13,489 nucleotides of DNA, taken from contig CAMPIP010000049.1 in NCBI GenBank assembly GCA_946886425.1, forward strand, positions 1 to 13,489, written 5' to 3'. Below, one piece after another: positions 1 through 6,050 of the stretch. The notes beneath the pieces were generated by a model. The model was not told the origin of the DNA, ran no database searches, and worked only from the letters and a program-made list of their open reading frames with translations. Origin of the DNA: an uncultured Actinomycetes bacterium. GTDB taxonomy: Bacteria > Actinomycetota > Thermoleophilia > Solirubrobacterales > 70-9. Numbering within the stretch: position 1 is the stretch's first letter; the number at the start of each line of letters is the position of its first letter. A program made the translations under genes and the position numbers.

Positions 1-81
1 CTGGCCGGCCTCGCCAACGACAACGCCCAAGGCGAGTACTACCTGCCCGACGTCTTCCCGGCCCTCCGCGAGGCCGGCCAG
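1..81. repeat. 14-bp inverted repeat flanking an inverted piece of glmU
   Basis: CTGGCCGGCCTCGC at 1-14 is exactly repeated in inverted orientation as GCGAGGCCGGCCAG at 68-81, with 53 bp between. Read on the plus strand from base 1, the unit encodes LAGLANDNAQGEYYLPDVFPALREAGQ, the conserved GlmU segment that should follow VFDAAPLATALAGL on the minus strand. The inverted unit is exactly 27 codons, so the minus-strand frame is not broken. This could be an inversion through the repeats, or the end of a contig that folded back through them. Confidence 0.85.
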
Positions 82-636
82 AGCGGTCGCCAGCGGCGCC
101 GCGTCGAAGACGTAGGTGCCGGCGTTGATCTCGCGGATCGCCATCTGGGCAGGGTCGGCGTCGCCCGCCGCTTTCGCCTCGACCACGCGCTCGACCTCGC
201 CGCCGGGCCCGCGGACGACACGGCCGTAGGCGGCGGGATCGTCGAGCTCGATGGTCAGCATCGTCGCCGCCGCCGGCGAGGCCTCGTGGGCGGCCAGCAG
301 GTCGGCGATCGTGTCGGTGCCGATCAGCGGCACGTCACCGGAGAGGATCAGGACCGAGTCGGCCTCCTCGATCAGCGGCAGCGCCGCGCGGATCGCGCCG
401 CCGGTGCCGTCGGCCCGCGGCTGCTCGACCGTCTCCACCCCCTCGGGCAGGGCCGGCGAGAGGTCGCGGCCCGGCGAGACGATCACCCCGACCCGCCCGG
501 CGCCCGCTTCGCGCGCGGCCAGGATCGGCCAGGCGACCATCGGCTGCCCGCAGACGGGATGCAGCATCTTCGGCAGGGAGGAACGCATCCGCGTGCCCTC
601 ACCGGCCGCCATGACCAGAACGAGAGGGGAACTCAC
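1..636 (-). CDS. glmU: GlmU, N-terminal (uridyltransferase) part; runs off the window and is disrupted at its distal end
   Basis: Bifunctional GlmU makes UDP-GlcNAc for peptidoglycan: the C-terminal domain acetylates GlcN-1-P and the N-terminal domain adds UMP. Only the uridyltransferase part is present. The frame opens at a GTG (636-634) reading VSSPLVLVMAAGEGTRM, which holds the nucleotide-binding loop. It continues through a DGTGGA segment (normally LGTGHA), LSGDVPLI with the metal-binding Asp, and EINAGTYVF, whose Asn matches the conserved substrate-contacting Asn. About 185 codons are normal. From position 81 down to 1 the frame stays open but reads unrelated residues (EGREDVGQVVLALGVVVG), while the expected LANDNAQGEYYLPDVFPALREAG is encoded on the opposite strand of the same bases. 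No good Shine-Dalgarno site is seen; TACGAT lies 7 nt upstream of the GTG and suggests a leaderless message. Family assignment is certain; the left 81 bp are not normal glmU. Confidence 0.93.
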   Translation of the reverse strand, partial: MSSPLVLVMAAGEGTRMRSSLPKMLHPVCGQPMVAWPILAAREAGAGRVGVIVSPGRDLSPALPEGVETVEQPRADGTGGAIRAALPLIEEADSVLILSGDVPLIGTDTIADLLAAHEASPAAATMLTIELDDPAAYGRVVRGPGGEVERVVEAKAAGDADPAQMAIREINAGTYVFDAAPLATALAGLAEGREDVGQVVLALGVVVGEAGQ

Positions 637-643
637 TCCCCGG

Positions 644-649
644 ATCGTA
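644..649 (-). promoter_or_regulatory. Putative -10 element for leaderless glmU mRNA
   Basis: TACGAT on the minus strand (a TANNNT form, 4 of 6 matches to TATAAT) ends 7 nt before the glmU GTG. This is the spacing at which transcription would start at the start codon itself. No convincing -35 box is visible in the GC-rich sequence upstream. The spacing agrees with similar elements upstream of tatD and the PucR gene. Confidence 0.35.
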
Positions 650-663
650 TTAGCGCGCGGGGC

Positions 664-1227
664 TCAGGCGCTTCGCGCGGTGCCGCGCGAAAGTTCTTTG
701 CCGACCAGGGCGACCGAGGTCAGCGTCCAGCCGGCGAAGATCAGGTCGATGCCGACGAGCAGACCGATCGCCCAGTCGGCCGAGCTGGGGAACTTGACGA
801 GGACGAGAATTCCGATCAGCAGGCCGCAGACGCCGCTGAACCCGACCAGGCCGGCGTTTGGCTGGCCGCGGCCGAGGAAAGCGACCGTGATCCGGGTGGT
901 TCCCATCAGCAGGAAATAAATCCCCAGGACCAGGGTCAGCGTCAGCGTCCCGTTGTGCGGTTCGACGATCAGCCAGACGCCGACGATCACGGTCAGCACC
1001 GCCCAGAGCAGCCGCCAGACGACGGACCCGACCGAGTGGGCCGAGAAGGCCGCGGCGATCATGAAACCGCCGACGACGAGCAGGATCCAGCCGATGAAGA
1101 TCGCCGTCCCAACGGCGGCCACGGCCGGCACCAGGATCGCGATGCAGCCGACCACGATCGCCGCGATCCCGACCCCCATCAGCACCTTCCAGCCGCGCCC
1201 AAGCCCCTCGCGCACCTCCTGATCCAT
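664..1227 (-). CDS. HdeD-family (DUF308) membrane protein
   Basis: A 187-residue inner-membrane protein made almost entirely of hydrophobic helices. About six segments are visible (roughly residues 13-33, 36-58, 66-86, 92-112, 118-138 and 147-169), with a short basic C-terminal tail. Length, the GWxxLMGVGIAAIVVG opening and the six-helix pattern fit the HdeD/DUF308 family. Its enterobacterial founder is linked to acid resistance, but the actinobacterial role is unknown. The frame is open upstream to 1320. The ATG at 1227 is preferred because GGAGGAG sits 5 nt before it, the protein then starts MDQEVREGLGRGW as relatives do, and the extension would run into a hairpin downstream of tRNA-Gln. 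A hairpin overlaps the stop codon, and glmU begins 27 bp downstream. Confidence 0.82.
   Translation of the reverse strand: MDQEVREGLGRGWKVLMGVGIAAIVVGCIAILVPAVAAVGTAIFIGWILLVVGGFMIAAAFSAHSVGSVVWRLLWAVLTVIVGVWLIVEPHNGTLTLTLVLGIYFLLMGTTRITVAFLGRGQPNAGLVGFSGVCGLLIGILVLVKFPSSADWAIGLLVGIDLIFAGWTLTSVALVGKELSRGTARSA
672..691 (-). terminator. Hairpin over the last codons of the HdeD-like gene
   Basis: TTCGCGCGG-TG-CCGCGCGAA is a perfect 9+9 bp inverted repeat in the last codons of the HdeD-like gene. It would form an 8-bp GC-rich stem with a 4-nt loop in RNA. No U-run follows, so termination is a guess. It is consistent with glmU having its own promoter just downstream. Confidence 0.4.
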
Positions 1228-1232
1228 CGCCG

Positions 1233-1239
1233 CTCCTCC
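1233..1239 (-). promoter_or_regulatory. Strong ribosome binding site deciding the HdeD-like start
   Basis: GGAGGAG on the minus strand lies 5 nt before the ATG at 1227. It is the clearest Shine-Dalgarno sequence at any gene start in the window, and it fixes the start 31 codons inside the longest open frame. Confidence 0.75.
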
Positions 1240-1248
1240 GTACTCCAT

Positions 1249-1258
1249 GGTTCGAACC
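1249..1258. repeat. 10-bp perfect palindrome upstream of the HdeD-like gene
   Basis: GGTTCGAACC is a perfect palindrome 21 bp upstream of the ATG of the HdeD-like gene and 9 bp before its ribosome binding site. It could be an operator. It also resembles a tRNA T-loop core (GGTTCGA), so it may be chance or a relic of the adjacent tRNA. Confidence 0.3.
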
Positions 1259-1285
1259 GTAAGTGCTGCGGCGGACGACGCGCGC

Positions 1286-1316
1286 TGCGTTTGCCTCTCT
1301 ATTGAGGGCAAACGCA
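1286..1316 (-). terminator. Hairpin downstream of tRNA-Gln
   Basis: TGCGTTTGCC (1286-1295) pairs perfectly with GGCAAACGCA (1307-1316). After one bulged base, CTC/GAG (1297-1299 with 1304-1306) extends the stem, leaving a 4-nt loop. The stem begins 9 nt past the 3' end of tRNA-Gln in its direction of transcription. There is no U-tract after the stem (GCGCGCG follows), so this is either a U-less terminator or a 3' processing signal for the tRNA precursor. Confidence 0.55.
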
Positions 1317-1325
1317 TCACGCGAG

Positions 1326-1396
1326 CTGGGGAGCCCGGACTCGAACCGGGATAACTGGCTCCAAAGGCCAGGGGCTTGCCATTAGCCGACTCCCCA
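1326..1396 (-). tRNA. tRNA-Gln, anticodon TTG
   Basis: A 71-nt cloverleaf is encoded on the minus strand. The acceptor TGGGGAG pairs with CTCCCCA and the discriminator base is G. The D-arm is GGCT...AGCC, the anticodon stem CTGGC/GCCAG encloses loop CTTTGGA (anticodon TTG, glutamine), and the variable loop is 4 nt. The T-arm is CCCGG-TTCGAGT-CCGGG. CCA is not encoded. The gene lies 26 bp after the stop codon of the PucR-type regulator and is followed by a strong hairpin. TAAGCT, 13 nt before the mature 5' end, could be its -10 box, but that is weak. Confidence 0.96.
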
Positions 1397-1422
1397 GTAA
1401 CCAGGGGAAAGCTTAGGCGGCG

Positions 1423-2664
1423 CTACTCCTCCGTGGCGCCGCGCGGGACCTTGCCGGCTTTGGCGCCGGGCTCCATGGCCGGGCCGCGGGGGGAGGCGAT
1501 GCCGAGGACGCGCATTGCCTTGAGGCCGAGGCCGAGCTTCTCGCGGCCCTCGGTGGCGGAGACGTCGTGGCCGCAGAGCTCCTTGACGCGCTCGAGGCGG
1601 TAGCGAATCGTGTGGCGGTGGGTGAAGAGCTGTTTGGCGGTGGCGGCGACGTTGCCGTCGTTGTCGAGGTAGGCCTCGACGGTGGTGACCAGCTCGGTCT
1701 CGTACTGCTCGTCGTACTCGGCGAGGGGCTGGACCGTCTCGGCGTAGAAGCTTTCGAGCTCGGCCGGGTCCTCGCTCATCGCCGGCAGCAGCAGGCGGTA
1801 GGCGCCGGTGTCCTCGAAGGCGAGCAGGGAGCGGCCCTCGGCCTCGCCGACGTTGACCGCCAGCCGGGCCTCGTTGCCGGCCCGGTAGAGGTCGACCGGG
1901 TCGGCGCAGCGGCGGCTGCGGCCGGTGGTGAGGTGGAACCCGGGGAGGCCGTCGTCGAGCTCGCGGACCAGCCCGGCGGCGGCGCGGGCGAGCCGCTCGT
2001 CGTCCTCCGCGGGGACGATCACGGCGATCTCCACCGCCGCCTCCCCGTCCTCGGTCGCCGCCAGCGCACCGGGGGCCAGCGAGCGCAGCGCCCGCAGCGC
2101 CAGGGTGAGGACGCGGCCCCGCCACTCCCCCGTCTGGGCCGAGCGCGGCGCCGCCCGCAGGACCAGGACGCCGGCGCCGCGATCGAGGTCGGCGCCGACC
2201 TCGGCGGCGCGGGCGACGATGTCGCCGCGGTCGGTCACATCGCGGCCGAGCACGGCGGCGACGAAGGCGCCGGCGACCTCCTCGCTCTCCCACTCCGGCG
2301 AGCGCGAGCGCTCCAGCTCCAGGGCCAGCAGCGTCGTCACCATCCGGGCGATCGCCAGGTCGGGCGGGCTCTTGGCTCGGTAGCGCAGCTCGCCGACGGC
2401 GTTGTCGGCGACGCGCAGCTCGACCGCGGTCACCCCCTCGCCGCCGGAGAGCAGCTTTCGCTCCTGGTCCGGCGAGGCGCCGGCGACGGCGAGGACGGCG
2501 CTGGAGCGGTCGATCAGGGCGACGCTGGCGTCGAGCAGGCGCGCCGCCGCCCGCGCCACCGCGGGCAGCCCCGCGCCCGACTCGACCGCATCCGAGAGCG
2601 CCGCGAGCAGCTCCGAAACACCTGCTTTTGCAGGGCTTTCCGACCCTTTCGAGCTTGCCGGCAT
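1423..2664 (-). CDS. PucR/CdaR-type helix-turn-helix transcriptional regulator
   Basis: A 413-residue cytoplasmic DNA-binding regulator. Residues about 15-115 look like a GAF-type sensor fold (LLDASVALIDRSSAVLAVAG and following). About 125-300 resembles the GGDEF-like middle domain of CdaR-type regulators. Residues 327-388 hold the C-terminal PucR helix-turn-helix, with the signature YLDNDGNVAATAKQLFTHRH then TIRYRLERV. A 25-residue tail (GIASPRGPAMEPGAKAGK...) follows and is unusual, because most family members end at the HTH. The ATG at 2664 has no Shine-Dalgarno site; GATAAT lies 6 nt upstream, so the mRNA may be leaderless. Ligand and targets cannot be read from sequence. It probably controls itself or neighbouring genes, but no catabolic cluster lies beside it. 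Confidence 0.87.
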   Translation of the reverse strand: MPASSKGSESPAKAGVSELLAALSDAVESGAGLPAVARAAARLLDASVALIDRSSAVLAVAGASPDQERKLLSGGEGVTAVELRVADNAVGELRYRAKSPPDLAIARMVTTLLALELERSRSPEWESEEVAGAFVAAVLGRDVTDRGDIVARAAEVGADLDRGAGVLVLRAAPRSAQTGEWRGRVLTLALRALRSLAPGALAATEDGEAAVEIAVIVPAEDDERLARAAAGLVRELDDGLPGFHLTTGRSRRCADPVDLYRAGNEARLAVNVGEAEGRSLLAFEDTGAYRLLLPAMSEDPAELESFYAETVQPLAEYDEQYETELVTTVEAYLDNDGNVAATAKQLFTHRHTIRYRLERVKELCGHDVSATEGREKLGLGLKAMRVLGIASPRGPAMEPGAKAGKVPRGATEE

Positions 2665-2670
2665 CGGCCC

Positions 2671-2676
2671 ATTATC
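2671..2676 (-). promoter_or_regulatory. Putative -10 element for leaderless PucR-type regulator mRNA
   Basis: GATAAT on the minus strand matches TATAAT at 5 of 6 positions and ends 6 nt before the ATG at 2664. It stands out in an otherwise GC-only gap. Transcription from it would begin at or next to the start codon. No good -35 is seen. Confidence 0.45.
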
Positions 2677-2692
2677 CCCGCCGCCGGCGCTG

Positions 2693-2709
2693 ACGGCGCT
2701 AGACGCCGT
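2693..2709 (-). terminator. Short hairpin across the stop of the 84-aa membrane protein gene
   Basis: ACGGCG and CGCCGT form a 6-bp inverted repeat around a 5-nt loop that contains the TAG stop codon. It sits at the end of the tatD-to-small-membrane-protein operon. The stem is short and lacks a U-tract, so its role is uncertain. Confidence 0.25.
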
Positions 2710-2953
2710 TGACGAAATCGGAGATGTCGTTGAAGTAGTAGACGACGATCATCCCGACCCCGACCCCGACCGCGACCAGGACCGCCAGCACGAACAGCGA
2801 GAGGAATCCGGCCGCGGCCTTCTCCCAGATCCGCCCGTGCGAGCTCAACGCCGGGACCAGGATCAGGGACACGAAGGCGACCAGGCAGACCGCCCCGGCG
2901 ATCGCGTAGAGCCAGTACTGGCTGCCGATTTTGGTCAGCGCGAGGAGGGTCAC
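2699..2953 (-). CDS. Small two-TM membrane protein, function unknown, coupled to the DedA/PAP2 gene
   Basis: An 84-residue protein starts at a GTG (2953) that overlaps the TGA of the DedA/PAP2 gene as GTGA, so translation is probably coupled by ribosome re-initiation. The sequence runs VTLLALTKIGSQYWLYAIAG onwards. It has two clear hydrophobic helices (about 13-34 and 47-74) joined by a short polar loop with SSHGRIWEK, and a C-terminal YYFNDISDFVNG tail. There is no signal peptidase site or known motif. The same frame stays open far upstream, across the DedA/PAP2 gene, but that longer frame is an Arg-rich shadow and not protein-like. Hydrophobic helices, the precise overlap and codon pattern support a real gene. 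Function is unknown; position suggests a partner of the DedA/PAP2 membrane protein. Confidence 0.72.
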   Translation of the reverse strand: MTLLALTKIGSQYWLYAIAGAVCLVAFVSLILVPALSSHGRIWEKAAAGFLSLFVLAVLVAVGVGVGMIVVYYFNDISDFVNGV

Positions 2954-4437
2954 CGACGGGAATTCTGGCGCAATTGGGAGATGACCAGCCCGACCAGGGC
3001 GCAGAGGGAGAAGCAGGCGACGCCCAGCGCCCAGCCGCCGTTGACGTCGCTGAGGTAATGGACGTCGAGGTAGACGCGCGAGAGGCCGATCAAAACCGTC
3101 AGCGCCAGGCCCGCCGTCACGACCGCGGTTGCCCGGGCCATCCCCGGCCGCAGCCGCAGCACGATCGTCAGCGCCAGCCAGAGGTAGAAGACCGAGTGGG
3201 CGGCATGGCCGCTCGGGTAGGAGGAGCCCTGGACGCCGATCAGGCCTTCGCCTGGCCGCGGCCGGTCGATCGCCGCCTTCAGCTCCCAGATGCCGAGGCT
3301 GATCAGCGCCGACCCGACCACCAGTACCCCGAACTCGGTCCAGCGGCGGCGGACGGCGAGCGCCGCCGCGCAGGCGATCGTCAGCAGAGCGACGAGGGGA
3401 CCGGAGCCGAGGAAGGTGACGACCTTGGCGACGCTGGTCAGCCAGGCGACGCGGAGGCTTTCGGCGACGTCGGCGGCGGTGACGTCCCCGGGCGTCGGGC
3501 CCGGTTCGCGCCCGACCAGGACCGCGTAGGCGATCAGCACGAAGAGGGCGACCGAGAGAGCCGCCAGCAGCGAGGTGAACTCGAGGCCGAAGGTCCCGCC
3601 CGGGGTGACGCGGTTCCAGAGAAATCGCAGCTGCGGCCGGTAGCGGCGGCCGAGCGCGGGCAGCCAGCGCGTCGCCGCGTGCTCGTCGAGCCAGCGCACC
3701 GCCTCGCGCCGGTTTTCCTCGGCCCGGAAGAAGCGGACCAGGAAGACGATCCCGACCACGACGACGATCGTCGTCCCGAGCAGGAAAGCGCCTTTGCCGG
3801 CGTACTCGGCGGCGCTCTCGACGCTGCGCGAGAAGAGGTAGCCGATGAGGATGTGGGCACTGGCCCAGAGCCCGGTGCCGAGGATGCTGTAGGGGACGAA
3901 GCCGCGGTACCGCATGCCCGAGCTGCCGGCGATGAACGGGGCGAGAGCGCGGACGAGGCTGATCCAGCGGCCGATGAAGATCGTCTTGCCACCGTGGCGG
4001 CCGAAGTAGTCCTCTACCTTCTCGAAGCGCTCGTGGCTGATCCCGACCCGGGGGCCGTGTTTGAGGACGAAACCGCGGCCGAGGCGGCGGCCGAGGAAGA
4101 AGCTGGTCGTGTCGCCGAGCCAGGCGGCGAACCAGGCAATCGCGATCAGCAGGTAGACGTCGATCGCGCCCTGGCCGGCGACGGCGCCGCCGAGCAGCAT
4201 CACCGTCTCGCCCGGCACCACCAGGCCGATGAAGGCACCGGTCTCCGCGAAGGCGAAGAAGCCGACCAGCAGGTAGGTCCAGGCGCCGAGGATTTCGGAG
4301 ATGTCTTCGAGCAGGCCCTGCAGGTCGATGTGCCCCAGTTCCTGGCTGACGAAGTAGTAGCCGGCGGCGATCGCGGCCGCGAGCGGGAGCAGGAGCAGTT
4401 TCTTGCGGCTGCCGCCGCCCTCGCCCGGCAGCTTCAC
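2950..4437 (-). CDS. DedA-family flippase domain fused to PAP2 phosphatase
   Basis: A 495-residue polytopic membrane protein with two modules. Residues about 35-235 are a DedA/VTT domain, with ETGAFIGLVVPGETVMLLGG, a GDTTSFFLGRRLGRGF segment and SLVRALAPFIAG. Residues about 285-485 are a PAP2 lipid phosphatase with all three motifs: K387-x6-R394-P395, PSGH at 408-411, and SR453-454-x5-H460-x3-D464. DedA proteins include undecaprenyl-phosphate flippases, and membrane PAP2 enzymes dephosphorylate undecaprenyl diphosphate. The fusion therefore suggests coupled carrier-lipid dephosphorylation and return across the membrane; this is inference. The GTG start overlaps the ispE stop (GTGA), and the stop overlaps the next gene in the same way. 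A bifunctional DedA/PAP2 architecture is known in bacteria; substrate is untested. Confidence 0.9.
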   Translation of the reverse strand: MKLPGEGGGSRKKLLLLPLAAAIAAGYYFVSQELGHIDLQGLLEDISEILGAWTYLLVGFFAFAETGAFIGLVVPGETVMLLGGAVAGQGAIDVYLLIAIAWFAAWLGDTTSFFLGRRLGRGFVLKHGPRVGISHERFEKVEDYFGRHGGKTIFIGRWISLVRALAPFIAGSSGMRYRGFVPYSILGTGLWASAHILIGYLFSRSVESAAEYAGKGAFLLGTTIVVVVGIVFLVRFFRAEENRREAVRWLDEHAATRWLPALGRRYRPQLRFLWNRVTPGGTFGLEFTSLLAALSVALFVLIAYAVLVGREPGPTPGDVTAADVAESLRVAWLTSVAKVVTFLGSGPLVALLTIACAAALAVRRRWTEFGVLVVGSALISLGIWELKAAIDRPRPGEGLIGVQGSSYPSGHAAHSVFYLWLALTIVLRLRPGMARATAVVTAGLALTVLIGLSRVYLDVHYLSDVNGGWALGVACFSLCALVGLVISQLRQNSRR

Positions 4438-5264
4438 GGCGCCACTCCCGCCGCACAGACGATCGCGTCGTCGCGGTCGAGCCGCGCCGCCGCCGCGCGG
4501 GCCGACCCGAGGTCGGCGAAGAGCCCGACCGCGGTCGGGCCGGAGCCGCTCAACAGGGCCACGGGGGCGCCGGCGTCGCGCAGGGCATCTAGGGCGTTCC
4601 CGATCGCCGGGCGCAGCGAGCGGGCGGCCGGCTCGAGGTCGTTGACCAGCAGCTCCGGGTAGGCGAGCAGCGAGCCCCCGGCTCCGGCGACCCGACGCAG
4701 CTCCACCGCCAGCTCCTCCAGCTCCTCGGCCGGGCGGCCGAGCCCGAGCCGATCGGCGGCGCGGAAGGCCTCGGCGGTGCCGAGCCCACCGCCGTCGGGG
4801 AGCAGGACCGCGGCGTGCGGCGCCGGCTCCGGCAGCGGCTCGACCAGCTCGCCGGCGCCGCGCACCAACGCCAGCGCCGGCCGCAGCTGCGATGGCACGT
4901 CAGCCCCCAGTTCGGCGGCCAGCCCGGTCAGATCCCCGACCTCGCCGGCGGCAAGCCGCAGCACCGCCGCCGCGTCGGCGCTGCCACCGCCGAGCCCGGC
5001 GGCGATCGGCGTCCGCTTCTCGATCTCGACCCGCAGCGGTTCCCGTTGCCAGCCCCGCTCGCGCAGCGCCGCCAGCGCCCGCGCCGCCAGGTTCTCGCCG
5101 TCGACGCCGGCGCAGACGACCTCGTCGCGCTCGGCCGGGGTGACGGTGAGGAGGTCGGCGAGGGCGAGCGGCTCGAACAGCGAGCAGAGCTCGTGCAGCC
5201 CGTCCTCGCGGCAGGGCCCGAGGTAGAGGCAGAGGTTGAGCTTGGCGGGGGCGTGGAGGAGCAT
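4434..5264 (-). CDS. ispE: 4-diphosphocytidyl-2-C-methyl-D-erythritol kinase
   Basis: GHMP-superfamily kinase of the MEP (non-mevalonate) pathway. It phosphorylates the 2-hydroxyl of CDP-methylerythritol using ATP, feeding isoprenoid and undecaprenyl carrier synthesis. The 276 residues contain PAKLNLCL with the conserved catalytic Lys (K8), the ATP-binding glycine loop PIAAGLGGGSADAAA (86-100), GADVP with the catalytic Asp (D122), and a C-terminal LSGSGPT motif. Length is slightly short for the family. The ATG is 16 bp after the rsmA stop, with no clear Shine-Dalgarno site. The stop overlaps the GTG of the DedA/PAP2 gene. The rsmA-ispE order is the usual actinobacterial one. Confidence 0.96.
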   Translation of the reverse strand: MLLHAPAKLNLCLYLGPCREDGLHELCSLFEPLALADLLTVTPAERDEVVCAGVDGENLAARALAALRERGWQREPLRVEIEKRTPIAAGLGGGSADAAAVLRLAAGEVGDLTGLAAELGADVPSQLRPALALVRGAGELVEPLPEPAPHAAVLLPDGGGLGTAEAFRAADRLGLGRPAEELEELAVELRRVAGAGGSLLAYPELLVNDLEPAARSLRPAIGNALDALRDAGAPVALLSGSGPTAVGLFADLGSARAAAARLDRDDAIVCAAGVAP

Positions 5265-5280
5265 CGAGGGGGGCGCTGGG

Positions 5281-6045
5281 TCAGCGATCTTGCCGCAACT
5301 GGGCGGCGAGGGCGGCGAAATCGCTTGGCGCCAGCGCCTCGGCGCGGGCGTCTTCGGGCAGGCCGAGGGCGGCGAGGGCGGCGCGGACCGCGCCGCGCGA
5401 GCCGGGACGGACGTGCTCCAGCGACCGTGCCAGCGCCTTGCGGCGGTGGGCGAAGGCGGCCCTGACCAGCTCGCGCGTCTCGGCGTCGGCCGCCGTCCCG
5501 GTCCGGCGCAGCCGCAGAATCGCCGACTCGACCCGCGGCCGCGGCCGGAACACGGCGGGGTCGACGGTGCGCAGGATCTCGACCTCGCAGGCGAGCTGGA
5601 GCATCACGCTGGGAGCGCCGTAGACGCGGTTGCCCGGCGCGGACCGCAGGCGCTCGGCGATCTCGCGCTGGACCATCACCGTCCAGCTCCGCAGAGAGGG
5701 CAGCTCCTCGACGGTGCGGAGGATCACCGGGGTCGCCACCGAGTAGGGGAGGTTGGCGACCATCGCGGTGGGGGTCGGCGCCAGCGCCGCCAGGTCGACC
5801 TTGACCGCGTCGCCCCAGTGCAGCTCGACGTTGCCGAGTGCCAGCACGCCCGCCAGCCCCGGCTCCAGGCCGCGGTCGATCTCGATCACGTGGACGTGCG
5901 CCGCGGTGGCGGCGAGCCGCTCGGTCAGCACCCCCTCCCCCGCGCCGACCTCGAGCACGACGTCGGCCGGGTCCAGCTCGGCGTCGCGGTCGATCGCCGC
6001 CAGCAGGTTGGGATCGGCGAGGAAGTTCTGGCCGAGCCGGACCAC
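5281..6045 (-). CDS. rsmA: 16S rRNA (adenine1518-N6/adenine1519-N6)-dimethyltransferase
   Basis: RsmA/KsgA dimethylates two adjacent adenines in the 3'-terminal helix of 16S rRNA during late 30S assembly, using S-adenosylmethionine. The 254 residues open with VRLGQNFLADP, the classic family start. They then show the SAM-binding VLEVGAGEGVLT (30-41), an acidic residue in VIEIDRGL (53-60), and the catalytic NLPYSVATP (98-106). The C-terminal part contains FRPRPRVESAILRL. The GTG at 6045 is chosen because it places the conserved RLGQNF motif at the N-terminus. It begins 5 bp after the tatD stop, so the two are co-transcribed. The protein is a little shorter than many homologues at both ends. Confidence 0.95.
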   Translation of the reverse strand: MVRLGQNFLADPNLLAAIDRDAELDPADVVLEVGAGEGVLTERLAATAAHVHVIEIDRGLEPGLAGVLALGNVELHWGDAVKVDLAALAPTPTAMVANLPYSVATPVILRTVEELPSLRSWTVMVQREIAERLRSAPGNRVYGAPSVMLQLACEVEILRTVDPAVFRPRPRVESAILRLRRTGTAADAETRELVRAAFAHRRKALARSLEHVRPGSRGAVRAALAALGLPEDARAEALAPSDFAALAAQLRQDR

Positions 6046-6050
6046 CGCGG

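Noticed and set aside
1247..1262. Possible second tRNA remnant suggested by GGTTCGAACC
   Set aside because: Only the T-loop-like core is present; there is no acceptor, D-arm or anticodon arm around it, so it is listed only as a palindrome.
286..1305. Long plus-strand open frame of 339 codons, very rich in Asp, Arg and Gln
   Set aside because: It is antisense to glmU and the HdeD-like gene, spans the intergenic hairpin, and has the low-complexity composition typical of open mirror frames in high-GC DNA.
1228..1320. Upstream ATGs (1320 and 1317) for the HdeD-like gene
   Set aside because: The extension crosses the hairpin after tRNA-Gln and reads as polar, non-family sequence. The ATG at 1227 has a strong ribosome binding site.
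1567..2712. 381-codon plus-strand frame
   Set aside because: Antisense to the PucR-type regulator, Gly/Ala/Asp-rich and without any domain.
2974..4662. 562-codon plus-strand open frame
   Set aside because: Antisense shadow of the DedA/PAP2 and ispE genes. It has no recognisable motif, extreme Ala/Asp/Glu content, and both genes opposite have clear catalytic motifs.
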